A stretch of DNA of 15,097 nt from Candidatus Dadabacteria bacterium (GCA_020027805.1 JAHKKQ010000068.1:1-15097); one strand, 5' to 3'; numbered from the stretch's first letter, positions 7,250-14,752 are shown. Notes: a model not told the origin generated them from the letters alone. Numbers and translations are program-made.

Positions 7250-8986
7250 TTAAGCCATATCGGCGGCTTCGGCCATATTCTCGAGATGCACGCCCTCCGG
7301 ACCGAGTATCATTTCGTTCATCGCGCCCCCGGGGGCGATCATCGGGTAAACGAGCTCGTTTTCGTCAACGAAGATCTCCATGAGCACGACCCCTTCCGTG
7401 GACAGGCCCTCCCTGAGAGTCGCCTCGAGGTCCTCAGGCCTCCTGGCCTTGAGCCCGATTGCGCCGAAGGACTCCGCCAGCTTGACGAAATCAGGCAGGA
7501 CGTCGAACTTGGACGCGGAATAGTTACAGTTATAGAACATGGTCTGCCACTGCCTGACCATTCCGTGATGACCGTTGTTGAGGAGGATTATCTTTATGTC
7601 CATCTTGTTCTCGACGGCGGTAGCGAGTTCCTGCATGTTCATCTGGAAGCTCCCGTCGCCGCATACGCATACGACCATCTTGTCGGGCCGCGCGAACTTC
7701 GCCCCCATGGCGGCAGGGAACCCGAATCCCATCGTCCCCAGTCCCCCGGACGTGATCCACGTCCTCGGGTACTTGAACCTGTACCACTGGGCGACCCACA
7801 TCTGGTGCTGTCCGACGTCGGAGACGACTATCGCCTCCCCGTCCGTGATCTTGCTGAGCGTATCTATGACGTAAGTCGTCAGTATCTTGTCGCCTTCCTG
7901 TTTGTACGAGAGCGGGTGCTTCTTCTCCCACGACTTTATCAGCCCCATCCACTCCTTCCGGTCCGTCTTGACCTTCGCCGGAATCATTTCGAGCATCTGT
8001 TTTAAGACTTCCTTCGCGTCCCCCACTATGGGGCAGTGTACGACTATGTTCTTGTCTATGGTCGCCGGGTCTATGTCAATGTGGATTATCTTCGCGTTGG
8101 GTGCGAACTTTGCGAAGTTGCCGCCCGTGGCCCTGTCGTCGAACCTCGCGCCTATGGAGATAACGAGGTCGCAATCGTGCACCGCCATGTTCGCGGCGTA
8201 GGAGCCATGCATGCCGAGCATGCTTATGAAGAGCGGGTCGTCAGCGGGAAAAGCGCCCAGTCCCATGAGTGTTAAGGTTACGGGTATCTGGAGCCTGTGG
8301 ACGAGCTCCTTCAGCTCCTCCGAAGCCCCCGACCACAGGAGCCCGCCCCCTCCGAATATGAGCGGTCTCTTCGCCGCCAGAATCAGATCGACGGCGCGCT
8401 TTATCTGTCCCGGGTGCCCCTTCTTCGGGGGTTTGTATCCCCTGAGGCTTATGTCATCCGGTATCACGAACTCGTCCTCGCCTATGAGGACGTCCTTGGG
8501 CATATCTACGAGCACGGGGCCCGGCCTGCCCGTTCCCGCGATGTAGAACGCCTCTTTTATGGCGAGCGGGAGGTCTTTGGTCTTTCTTACAAGGTAGTTG
8601 TGCTTGGTGCAGGGGCGCGTTATGCCGATGTGGTCCGCTTCCTGAAACGCGTCGCTCCCCAGATAAGGCAGCGGGACCTGTCCCGTGAATACGACGACGG
8701 GGGATGAATCCATCTGTGCGGTAGCTATGCCCGTAACGGTGTTCGTCGCGGCGGGGCCCGACGTGCAGAGCACTACACCGGGTTTGCCCGAGGCGCGCGC
8801 GTAGCCGTCAGCCATGTGCGTAGCCGCCTGTTCGTGTCTGGCAAGAACGTGCCTGATCCGGTCCGAGTACCTGGGCATTACGTCGTACACTTTGAGCACG
8901 TATCCCCCAGGCAGCCCGAACACCACGTCTATGCCCTCGTGTATCAGAGTCTCGAAAAACATCTCGGCACCAATCATTCTCGCCAT
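7250..8986 (-). CDS. ilvB: Acetolactate synthase large (catalytic) subunit
   Basis: Thiamine-diphosphate and FAD enzyme that condenses two pyruvates, or pyruvate and 2-oxobutyrate, at the entry to branched-chain amino-acid synthesis. The 578-residue length is normal. The N-terminal PYR domain has FGLPGG and the catalytic glutamate E52 in ARHEQAA. The TKHN..V stretch and RFDDR..G of the middle FAD-binding domain follow. The C-terminal PP domain has the TPP motif GDG (443-445)...NN in GDGSFQMNMQELATAVENK. The loop after PGG reads YVLKVYD where many homologues have AVLPIYD, an unusual variant worth noting. The ATG (8984-8986) has only a G-rich ribosome site (GGGGG) about ten bases upstream. The neighbouring ilvN and ilvC confirm the pathway role. 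A catabolic acetolactate synthase is unlikely because a regulatory subunit is present. Confidence 0.97.
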   Translation of the reverse strand: MARMIGAEMFFETLIHEGIDVVFGLPGGYVLKVYDVMPRYSDRIRHVLARHEQAATHMADGYARASGKPGVVLCTSGPAATNTVTGIATAQMDSSPVVVFTGQVPLPYLGSDAFQEADHIGITRPCTKHNYLVRKTKDLPLAIKEAFYIAGTGRPGPVLVDMPKDVLIGEDEFVIPDDISLRGYKPPKKGHPGQIKRAVDLILAAKRPLIFGGGGLLWSGASEELKELVHRLQIPVTLTLMGLGAFPADDPLFISMLGMHGSYAANMAVHDCDLVISIGARFDDRATGGNFAKFAPNAKIIHIDIDPATIDKNIVVHCPIVGDAKEVLKQMLEMIPAKVKTDRKEWMGLIKSWEKKHPLSYKQEGDKILTTYVIDTLSKITDGEAIVVSDVGQHQMWVAQWYRFKYPRTWITSGGLGTMGFGFPAAMGAKFARPDKMVVCVCGDGSFQMNMQELATAVENKMDIKIILLNNGHHGMVRQWQTMFYNCNYSASKFDVLPDFVKLAESFGAIGLKARRPEDLEATLREGLSTEGVVLMEIFVDENELVYPMIAPGGAMNEMILGPEGVHLENMAEAADMA

Positions 8987-9009
8987 TTCAAAATTACCCC
9001 CGTATTTTT

Positions 9010-9048
9010 GCGGGCCGCCTGGTGTTACGGAGCGGCGCGCAGTTTTTT
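9010..9048 (+). terminator. Terminator-like hairpin in plus orientation in the ilvB leader
   Basis: Arms around GCCGC (9014-9018) and GCGGC (9032-9036), extended by GCG/CGC, enclose a 13-base loop. On the plus strand they are followed by AGTTTTTT. No plus-strand gene is visible. On the minus strand the same dyad would fold in the mRNA between the DUF465 stop and ilvB start, where no T-run follows. Confidence 0.3.
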
Positions 9049-9265
9049 ATTTATGCTTCCATTCCGCGATTCTCGCTTCCATCCTGTCTTTGAGCGAAAG
9101 CTTTACCTTTTTCAGTTTCCTGACTTCCATTTCGTCATCGAAAGAGAGTGTGTCCTTACTCTCGAGGCTCCTGACGACATCGTCGAGTTCCCTGTGCTCG
9201 AAGTATAAACGCTTAAACTCCTCGTCCGCTTCGAGAAGCTTTTCAATTATGTCCGTTTCGGTCAT
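9047..9265 (-). CDS. DUF465 / YdcH-like small coiled-coil protein
   Basis: A 72-residue, highly charged protein predicted to be helical throughout. It has the pattern FEHRELDDVVRSLES...DDEMEVRKLKKVKLSLKDRMEARI, typical of DUF465 (YdcH family). These are small cytoplasmic proteins of unknown role, often next to housekeeping genes. ATG at 9263-9265 has GGGGAG close upstream and overlaps the tsaB 3' end by 23 bases, so it is probably co-translated with tsaB. The ilvB start lies 60 bases after its stop. Family assignment rests on the pattern of the middle and C-terminal helices; no function is claimed. Confidence 0.82.
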   Translation of the reverse strand: MTETDIIEKLLEADEEFKRLYFEHRELDDVVRSLESKDTLSFDDEMEVRKLKKVKLSLKDRMEARIAEWKHK

Positions 9266-9824
9266 CTTGTCTCCCCTTTGCTGTTAATTCCGCGTCTGGT
9301 TTTCGTAAATACATGGGCGCGAGGCCCAGAACCTCGTCCGCGTGCCCTTCCGCAAACCTTTTAAAACCGTAAAAAGCGAGGGATGATGCCCTCGGGTAGT
9401 TCAAATAAGGAGGGCAGATCTGTATTGCCTCCCCCCCCAACCCATTATCTTCCAGAAAATCTCTATAAAGTAAAGCGCCTTCGCCTATAAATATAGTTTC
9501 TTCCTTTATAATTTCCATAAGCCCCGCGAGGATTTCGAGCGAGTACGCCCCTGTGACGGGTATGCCCAGCGAATACGCGAGGCCCTTTGCCGTCGAGATG
9601 CCCACCCTGAGCGCGGTGAATGATCCCGGCCCCAGGGACACCGCAACGCCTCCGAGCTCTTTCCGCCCGATCCCGAGCTCCCCCAGCAGCATGTCTATCG
9701 CGGGCACGAGCCTCTCCGAGTGGGAAGGGCCCATGTTCAGATAATATTCCCCCAGGATCATGTCGTCTTCCGAGACGGCTACGCTGCCCGAATACGTCGA
9801 TGTCTCGATTGCGAGTACTTTCAT
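9243..9824 (-). CDS. tsaB: tRNA N6-threonylcarbamoyladenosine protein TsaB, apparently with an internal deletion
   Basis: TsaB is the inactive sugar-kinase-like partner of TsaD in making t6A37 on ANN-decoding tRNAs. With the start at MKVLAIETST (ATG 9822-9824; an adjacent in-frame ATG at 9825-9827 is equally possible) the protein has 193 residues, against the usual 220-230. The N-terminal half is normal: IETST, SHSERL (H35), SLGPGSFTALRVGIS (about 63-77), KGLAYSLGIPVTG. After SLEILAG (95-101) it jumps to LMEIIKEETIFIGEG (102-116). In full-length homologues about 50 residues lie between these, including a DAR.GEVY segment. The C-terminal APMYLRKPDAE tail is present. The frame is uninterrupted, so the loss is in frame. 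No good ribosome site is seen; the start is chosen by homology. It may still work, may be a natural short form, or may reflect an assembly error. Confidence 0.88.
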   Translation of the reverse strand: MKVLAIETSTYSGSVAVSEDDMILGEYYLNMGPSHSERLVPAIDMLLGELGIGRKELGGVAVSLGPGSFTALRVGISTAKGLAYSLGIPVTGAYSLEILAGLMEIIKEETIFIGEGALLYRDFLEDNGLGGEAIQICPPYLNYPRASSLAFYGFKRFAEGHADEVLGLAPMYLRKPDAELTAKGRQDDRNGHN

Positions 9825-9849
9825 CATCGATATTATTAATCTATATGAA

Positions 9850-9878
9850 ATTATAACGGATTGCCCGGGGAACGGAAA
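9850..9878 (-). promoter_or_regulatory. Candidate promoter for tsaB
   Basis: TATAAT (9850-9855 on the minus strand) with a weak TTTCCG (9873-9878) 17 bases upstream. The start would fall near 9843, giving a leader of about 16-20 bases without a clear ribosome site. Confidence 0.35.
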
Positions 9879-9885
9879 GGAGTGG

Positions 9886-9905
9886 GTGCGCGCGCCTGAG
9901 CGCAC
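9886..9905. other. GC hairpin between pilT and tsaB
   Basis: Perfect arms GTGCGC (9886-9891) and GCGCAC (9900-9905) enclose an 8-base loop, about 21 bases after the pilT stop. No T-run follows on the minus strand, so it is at most a weak or factor-assisted end of the cinA-recA-pilT transcript. Confidence 0.35.
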
Positions 9906-9926
9906 GGCGCATCGGGAATATGAGTA

Positions 9927-11060
9927 TTATTTGGAGGTCTGGCGCCCGAAGGTCTCTTCCCTTATGAGAGAGCCCGAGCCCGAAGTGATGCCTTCGATCC
10001 TCATGGCGAGGTCGTTCCTGTTGGTCGCCTGTCTCATCGCCTCGTCGTACGTGATCTTCTCGCCCTTGTAGAGGTTATAGAGACACTGGTCGAAGGTCTG
10101 CATCCCGTAGTGGAGGCTCCCCTCCTGTATGGCCTGCCTTATCTCCCACGTCTTCTCAGGGTCGGAGATCAGGTCCTTTACCCTCTCGGTCGCTATGAGT
10201 ATCTCCGCCGCGGGCACGCGCGCCTTCCCGTCCGCCGTCGGGACGAGCCTCTGCGATATTATCGCCTTCAGCACCTGCGCGAGCTGATACCTCACCTGGT
10301 TGTGCTGGTGCGGCGGGAATATCGTTAGCATGCGGTTTATCGATTCCTGGGCGTCGAGTGTGTGAAGCGTGGTGAGCACCAGGTGCCCCGTCTCGGCCGC
10401 CGAAAGGCATATCTCCATCGTTTCGAGGTCCCTCATTTCGCCGACCAGTATCACGTCCGGGTCTTCCCTCAAGGCGGCCCTCATGGCGTTCGCGAAGGAC
10501 ATGGTGTCAATACTTATCTCTCTCTGGTTTATATAGCTCGTATGGTCCTCGTGCATATACTCGAGCGGGTCCTCGACCGTTATGATGTGCCTCGCCTTGT
10601 TCCTGTTGATGTAATCGACTATAGCCGCGAGCGTGGTCGATTTACCGCTTCCCGTCGTGCCGGTGACGATCACGAGACCCCTCTCCTCGCCCGCTATCTG
10701 CTCCATCACGGGCGGGAGGTTGAGGGAGGTGAAGCTTAGTATGTTGAACGGGATCGACCTGATTGCTATGGACAGCGTGCCTCTCTGGTGAAACACGTTC
10801 ACCCTGAACCGGGAGAGGCCGCTTATGCTGTATGCGAGGTCCATTTCGTAGAGGCTCTCGAACCTCTCGCGCTGAGCGGGGTTCATCATCTGAAGCGCCA
10901 TGTCGCGCACGTCCTCGGACGTGAGCTTGGGCGCGCTCTTTACGGGAGTAAGCTTACCCTCGACCCGCAATATGGGGTGTCTCCCCGTACCGATATGTAT
11001 GTCGGACGCCCCTACCCTTACCGCGGCGCGCAGGATATCGTCTATATTCACCGAGCCCAT
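9927..11060 (-). CDS. pilT: Type IV pilus retraction ATPase PilT
   Basis: Hexameric cytoplasmic ATPase that depolymerises type IV pili to drive twitching motility. The 377-residue protein has an N-terminal PAS-like domain (about 1-110, with GASDIHIGTGRHPILRVEG), then the RecA-like core. The core has Walker A GTTGSGKST (134-142), an Asp-box region TVEDPLEYMH, Walker B DPDVILVGEMRD with E208, and the His box GHLVLTTLH (226-233). The later segment ERVKDLISDPEK takes the place of the usual AIRNLIRE motif of PilT. ATG directly follows the recA stop (TAGATG, no gap), with AGGAG inside the last recA codons, so it is co-translated with recA. PilU is a possible alternative, but length and C-terminus fit PilT. 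No other pilus genes are in view. Confidence 0.93.
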   Translation of the reverse strand: MGSVNIDDILRAAVRVGASDIHIGTGRHPILRVEGKLTPVKSAPKLTSEDVRDMALQMMNPAQRERFESLYEMDLAYSISGLSRFRVNVFHQRGTLSIAIRSIPFNILSFTSLNLPPVMEQIAGEERGLVIVTGTTGSGKSTTLAAIVDYINRNKARHIITVEDPLEYMHEDHTSYINQREISIDTMSFANAMRAALREDPDVILVGEMRDLETMEICLSAAETGHLVLTTLHTLDAQESINRMLTIFPPHQHNQVRYQLAQVLKAIISQRLVPTADGKARVPAAEILIATERVKDLISDPEKTWEIRQAIQEGSLHYGMQTFDQCLYNLYKGEKITYDEAMRQATNRNDLAMRIEGITSGSGSLIREETFGRQTSK

Positions 11061-12104
11061 CTACTTCTCCTGGGGCTTCTCCGTTTTGATAACCCCTGTC
11101 CTGGTAAGTATATCGCTCTTTATTTTTTCGGCTATATCCGGATTGTCCTTGAGGAAAGCCCTCGAGTTCTCCCTCCCCTGTCCGAGCCTCTCCCCTCCGT
11201 ATGAAAACCAGGTCCCGCTCTTCTCGACTATGTTCATCTTGGAGCCCATGTCGACGAGCTCGCCCGTCTGGGAGATACCGCTTCCGAACATTATGTCGAA
11301 CTCGGCGTCCCTGAAGGGAGGAGATACCTTGTTTTTTACGACCTTGGCCCTGACCCTGTTCCCGGAGACCTCTTCCCCGTCCTTGACGGAGCCGATGCGC
11401 CTGACGTCTATCCTTACCGAGGAATAGAACCTGAGCGCCATTCCGCCGCTCGTCGTCTCGGGGTTCATGTACGGCAGGGTCCCTATCTTCATCCTCGTCT
11501 GGTTCACGAATATCACGAGCGTGTTCGACCTGCCTACGGTAGCCGTGATCTTCCTTAGCGCCTGGGACATGAGCCTCGCCTGAAGCCCTACGTGCGCGTC
11601 CCCCATCTCGCCCTCTATCTCCGCCCTCGGGACGAGGGCCGCGACAGAGTCGAGCACTATGACGTCGATGGCGCCGCTCCTTACGAGCGTGTCCACGATT
11701 TCGAGGGCCTGCTCCCCGAAGTCGGGCTGCGATATGAGGAGGTCGTCTATTTTTACGCCGAGGTTCTGCGCGTAATTCGGGTCGAGCGCGTGCTCGGCGT
11801 CGACGAAGGCCGCTATGCCGCCGTTTTTGTGCGCTTCGGCGATGACGTGGAGGGCAAGGGTCGTCTTGCCCGACGACTCGGGACCGAATATCTCGATTAT
11901 CCTGCCCCTCGGGTATCCCCCCACCCCGAGCGCTATGTCGAGCCCGAGCGAGCCCGAGGACACTACGGAGAGCTGGGGTAACGGCGCCCCCGAGCCCAAC
12001 CTCATGATAGCCCCCTTGCCGAACTGCTTCTCTATGGAAGAGATCGCGAGGTCTATCGTCTTTTCTTTTTCCGATGAATCGGGTGAAAATGTTTGTTTTG
12101 CCAT
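11061..12104 (-). CDS. recA: Recombinase RecA
   Basis: DNA strand-exchange ATPase and SOS co-protease. The 347 residues are the standard length. Walker A is GPESSGKT (74-81). Other marks are VIVLDSVAALVPRAEIEG with the Walker B aspartate, VNQTRMKIG, the L2 segment NPETTSGGMALRFYSSVRIDVRR, and the C-terminal SYGGERLGQGRE. The sequence TLPYMNPETTSGG carries substitutions against the commoner FGNPETTTGG form but keeps the key residues. ATG at 12102-12104 has TAGGAG upstream and follows cinA by 13 bases. I see no SOS (LexA) box directly upstream, so it is probably transcribed from a promoter ahead of cinA. It is followed without a gap by pilT. Confidence 0.98.
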   Translation of the reverse strand: MAKQTFSPDSSEKEKTIDLAISSIEKQFGKGAIMRLGSGAPLPQLSVVSSGSLGLDIALGVGGYPRGRIIEIFGPESSGKTTLALHVIAEAHKNGGIAAFVDAEHALDPNYAQNLGVKIDDLLISQPDFGEQALEIVDTLVRSGAIDVIVLDSVAALVPRAEIEGEMGDAHVGLQARLMSQALRKITATVGRSNTLVIFVNQTRMKIGTLPYMNPETTSGGMALRFYSSVRIDVRRIGSVKDGEEVSGNRVRAKVVKNKVSPPFRDAEFDIMFGSGISQTGELVDMGSKMNIVEKSGTWFSYGGERLGQGRENSRAFLKDNPDIAEKIKSDILTRTGVIKTEKPQEK

Positions 12105-12117
12105 AATATCTCCTAAA

Positions 12118-13365
12118 TTATACTTTATTTAAAAAAATTTGCATAATGAAACTAAGCGCGTGAGACGACGTAACGAGCTTTATCTCCTCCCGCGTCCCGT
12201 GAAACAGGAATTTCTCCGAGCGCACGCCCCCTTTATCCGAATCCATGCCTATGAAAACCGTGCCGACGGGCTTTTCAGGCGTGCCCCCTCCGGGCCCCGC
12301 TATACCCGATACGCCTACCCCTATATCAGCGTCTGAAAGCCTCCTCACGCCGCTCGCCATAGCCTCGACCACGGGCGCGCTCACCGCTCCGTATTCGATC
12401 AGCATATCCCTCGGCACGCCGAGTATCTTCTCCTTCGACTCGTTGCTGTAGGAGATTACACCTTCGAGGAAATAATCGGAGCTCCCCGGGACGTTCGTGA
12501 TCCTGTGGGCGATCAGGCCGCCGGTGCACGACTCAGCCGCCGCGAGCGTCATGCCGTGCCGTCTCAGAAGCATCCCGGCAGCCTCCTCCATCGTCTCCCC
12601 TTCGGTCGAGAACACGTAAGAGCCGAGCCTCGACCTGACGTCGCCCGCAAATCCCTCGATCAGCTTTCCGGCTTCCTCGCCCGTGTCCCCGGAGGCCGTG
12701 ACACGGAGGTGCACCTCGGGGAAATGAGCCCTGTACCCGAGCCTTATCCCCTCCCTTTCAATGCCCTCCAGTCTGACCGCGACCTCCGATTCGGGAAGGC
12801 CGAATGTCTTTATGAGCATGGACCTTACCTTTTTCCTCCCTGTTCTCTTCCGTTCGAGCTCGGGCAGAACGTACTCATCCATCATCGCCCGGAACTCTTT
12901 GGGCACTCCGGGGAGGAAATAAAATACAGCCCCTCCCTTTTCAATGCTGAACCCGGGCGCGGTCCCCCAGTGGTTTACCAATACCCGTGATCCCCGCGGA
13001 AGAAAAGCCTGTTTCCTGTTTATGTCCGTGAGCACCCTGCCCCTCTTGCTCAACCTTTCCTCGATCGAGCTCACCGCCCGCATGTTCAGCTCGAGCGGTA
13101 CGCCGGAGAACTCCGCCGCGACCTCGGCAGTCAGGTCGTCGGGCGTGGGCCCGAGGCCCCCGGAGACGATCACGGCGTCCGCCCGCTCGGACGCTACCAC
13201 GAGAGCGGAAGAAATATCGTCCCTGTAGTCCCCTACCGTCGTATGGAACTCTACCGTAAACCCGCGCGACGTTAAAACGTCCCCCGACCAGGAGAAATTG
13301 CTATCCTGAGTGAGTCCGCTCATAAGTTCATCGCCCGTCGTAATGATCTCTATTCTCACACACAT
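12118..13365 (-). CDS. cinA: CinA: nicotinamide-nucleotide amidohydrolase / competence-damage inducible protein
   Basis: Two-domain CinA of 415 residues. The N-terminal MoeA/MogA-like domain (about 1-170) has EIITTGDELMSGLTQDSN and VSGGLGPTPDDLT; in this family it is linked to ADP-ribose pyrophosphatase activity. The C-terminal domain (about 255-415) is the NMN deamidase, with AAAESCTGG (catalytic S279), GVISYSNESK and GVSGIAGPGGGTPEKPVGTV. NMN deamidase recycles nicotinamide mononucleotide to nicotinate mononucleotide for NAD. The ATG (13363-13365) has AGGA about ten bases upstream. A GTG two codons in (13357-13359) would give the more usual N-terminus VRIEIITTGDEL. The start codon lies within the word CACACACATAG, repeated upstream of the methyltransferase gene. 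The cinA-recA order is common in bacteria. Confidence 0.95.
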   Translation of the reverse strand: MCVRIEIITTGDELMSGLTQDSNFSWSGDVLTSRGFTVEFHTTVGDYRDDISSALVVASERADAVIVSGGLGPTPDDLTAEVAAEFSGVPLELNMRAVSSIEERLSKRGRVLTDINRKQAFLPRGSRVLVNHWGTAPGFSIEKGGAVFYFLPGVPKEFRAMMDEYVLPELERKRTGRKKVRSMLIKTFGLPESEVAVRLEGIEREGIRLGYRAHFPEVHLRVTASGDTGEEAGKLIEGFAGDVRSRLGSYVFSTEGETMEEAAGMLLRRHGMTLAAAESCTGGLIAHRITNVPGSSDYFLEGVISYSNESKEKILGVPRDMLIEYGAVSAPVVEAMASGVRRLSDADIGVGVSGIAGPGGGTPEKPVGTVFIGMDSDKGGVRSEKFLFHGTREEIKLVTSSHALSFIMQIFLNKV

Positions 13366-13405
13366 AGCGTGTTCCTACGATTCCTTCCAGCTCCGTCACT
13401 TAATC
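13357..13405. repeat. Copy 1 of a composite intergenic repeat overlapping the cinA start
   Basis: Begins CACACACATAG (13357-13367) followed by GTGT, then GATTC, TTCC, CTCCG and CTTAA words in the same order as in 14783-14876. The 11-base opening word is identical in both places. The rest is an approximate match with small gaps, aligned by eye. Confidence 0.4.
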
Positions 13406-13512
13406 CGGCAACTGCGGCAATTTCGATTGTCGGCGGCGACTCGCCTCCCGTTCATCCTGCCCGTCCGGAGTAGCCTTGGCGAAGCCGGAAGCTTGTCGAA
13501 GGATGTATCGCT

Positions 13513-13689
13513 TTCTCTGTCATTGCGAGCCAACGGTTCTGAATGTATGCAAGAACCGGACGCCCTCGCTTATATCGCAGAAAGTCAATTCACCATGGCA
13601 ACCCCTACAAAAGAATTCTAATAGCGCGGCAATCCCTATTTTAAAAACAGTTCGCCACGACCAGAAATCGTTCTCGCGATGACAGAGAA
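13513..13689. repeat. Inverted-repeat element of the TGTCATTGCGAG dispersed type
   Basis: 17-base terminal arms TTCTCTGTCATTGCGAG (13513-13529) and CTCGCGATGACAGAGAA (13673-13689) are complementary with a single mismatch. The interior includes CATGGCAACCCC and GCGGCAATCCC, plus a 7-bp hairpin CGGTTCT/AGAACCG (13534-13558). The end sequence and internal GGCAA words match the short non-coding repeats ('TCATTGCGAG...CGCAATGACA') scattered through many bacterial genomes. No transposase is present, so it would be non-autonomous. Confidence 0.7.
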
Positions 13690-13739
13690 GAGGCGTCATT
13701 CCCGAATGTTCTGACCGGAACAGCGGCAATGATACCTAG

Positions 13740-13769
13740 ATAATAAACCAGCAAAGAAACCGAATTCAA
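13740..13769 (-). promoter_or_regulatory. Weak candidate promoter for cinA-recA-pilT
   Basis: TTGAAT (13764-13769) and TATTAT (13740-13745) on the minus strand are separated by 18 bases, just after the pgpA stop. The resulting leader would run some 360 bases through the repeat element, which weakens the case. Confidence 0.22.
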
Positions 13770-13786
13770 CTGCCGGTGAAAATCAA

Positions 13787-14239
13787 CTACAGCAAAAACC
13801 TCGCAATTATCTGAAGCACGATATTCGCGTACACCCCTGCCGCCACGTCGTCCATTACGACCCCGAGCCCGCCTTCGAGCCTCTCCGACTGTCTCGACGG
13901 AGGGGGCTTCAATATGTCGAAAAACCTGAACAGGAAAAAACCGATTACAACGTTAGTGAGTGTGAGGGGGACGAGTGCCATTGTGACGAGATACCCGCAC
14001 ACCTCGTCCGCCACGATGAGCCCCGGGTCCTTCTCGCCGAATATACCCTCGGCTACCCCGGACGCCCATACGGACAGGATTATGAAAAGCGCTGTGAACG
14101 GGATGTAGAAATAATACGGAAGTCCGGAGACCAGATAGTAGAGCGGCACGGCAGCGAGGGTGCCAAGCGTTCCGGGCGCGTAGGGGAAATACCCGACGTA
14201 GAAAAATGTAGCGATGAGCTTCGCGATGCCCTGTTTCAC
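13787..14239 (-). CDS. pgpA: Phosphatidylglycerophosphatase A
   Basis: Membrane phosphatase that removes phosphate from phosphatidylglycerophosphate, giving phosphatidylglycerol. The 150-residue protein shows the family landmarks: YFPYAPGTLGTLAAVPL (about 18-33), DPGLIVADEVCGYLV (D71, D78, E79) and, near the C-terminus, FRFFDILKPPPSRQSERL followed by GGLGVVMDDVAAGVYAN. Several hydrophobic segments fit an inner-membrane protein. The start is GTG (14237-14239), placed directly after the methyltransferase stop (TAGGTG), so translation is probably coupled; no strong ribosome site is visible. Together with psd and pssA in this window it covers both main phospholipid branches. Confidence 0.95.
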   Translation of the reverse strand: MKQGIAKLIATFFYVGYFPYAPGTLGTLAAVPLYYLVSGLPYYFYIPFTALFIILSVWASGVAEGIFGEKDPGLIVADEVCGYLVTMALVPLTLTNVVIGFFLFRFFDILKPPPSRQSERLEGGLGVVMDDVAAGVYANIVLQIIARFLL

Positions 14240-14731
14240 CTAAGAGAGCGTCCCTTCCACCCTGAGGAGGACCTTTTTAATGTCTATACCGGAGGAATAT
14301 CCGCCGAGCCCGTTCGACGCCAGCACCCTGTGGCAGGGTATGACTATCGGTATGGGATTGGCCCCGACGGCGTTCCCGACGGCCCTCGCCGCCCCGGGCC
14401 TGCCGACGCCCTCCGCGATCTCCCTGTACGTGGCGGTCTCACCGTACGGGATATCGAGCAATTTCATCCAGACCGAGTTTTGAAACGGAGTGCCTTCAGA
14501 TACGTCGATCGGGGTCTTGAATTCGGAGAGTTGGCCGTCGAAGTAGAGTTCCAGCTCGCCGGCCATATCGGCAGCCGCTCCCCCTTCCGTCACACTCGCC
14601 CCGTTAAGCCCGTCGATGTGATTCCTGAACCCCTTCTCGCCGAATATTATTCTCGTAACGCCGTCCGGACCCGCTATGACGAATATCTGCCCCACTCTCG
14701 ATTTTACGGACGAATAGTATATGTGATTCAT
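14240..14731 (-). CDS. ogt: Methylated-DNA--[protein]-cysteine S-methyltransferase
   Basis: Suicide repair enzyme that takes alkyl groups from O6-alkylguanine onto its own cysteine. The active-site motif IPCHRV is present (C133 with the chosen start), preceded by the helix-turn-helix/arginine-finger region GETATYREIAEGVGRPGAARAVGNAVGANP and followed by GLGGYSSGIDIKKVLLRVEG. The length of 163 residues is normal. I chose ATG at 14729-14731 because GGAGG (14743-14747) lies 11 bases upstream; an in-frame GTG at 14759-14761 would add ten residues but has no such site. It is first in an ogt-pgpA pair. Upstream are a TTGACA hexamer and a cluster of CACAC/GTGTG dyads that may regulate it. The single-domain form lacks an Ada N-terminal domain. 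Confidence 0.95.
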   Translation of the reverse strand: MNHIYYSSVKSRVGQIFVIAGPDGVTRIIFGEKGFRNHIDGLNGASVTEGGAAADMAGELELYFDGQLSEFKTPIDVSEGTPFQNSVWMKLLDIPYGETATYREIAEGVGRPGAARAVGNAVGANPIPIVIPCHRVLASNGLGGYSSGIDIKKVLLRVEGTLS

Positions 14732-14752
14732 TATATAGGCCCCCTCCGATTC

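Larger units (their letters stand above)
13366..13786. other. Repeat-filled spacer between cinA and pgpA
   Basis: No gene is supported. It contains the tail of a composite repeat next to cinA, a GCTTGTCGAAGGA word (13491-13503) of a well-known dispersed type, a 177-base inverted-repeat element (13513-13689), a TCATTCCCGAATG word just beyond it (13697-13709), and a weak promoter candidate near pgpA. Confidence 0.65.

Noticed and set aside
12121..12135. A TATAAT-containing AT-rich stretch just upstream of recA.
   Set aside because: It is so close to the recA ribosome site that transcription would start in or beyond it, and most of it codes for the last residues of CinA.
13520..13729. A 69-codon minus-strand frame, and overlapping plus-strand frames, between cinA and pgpA.
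   Set aside because: They translate the TCATTGCGAG-type repeat, have no ribosome site and differ from real genes here in composition.
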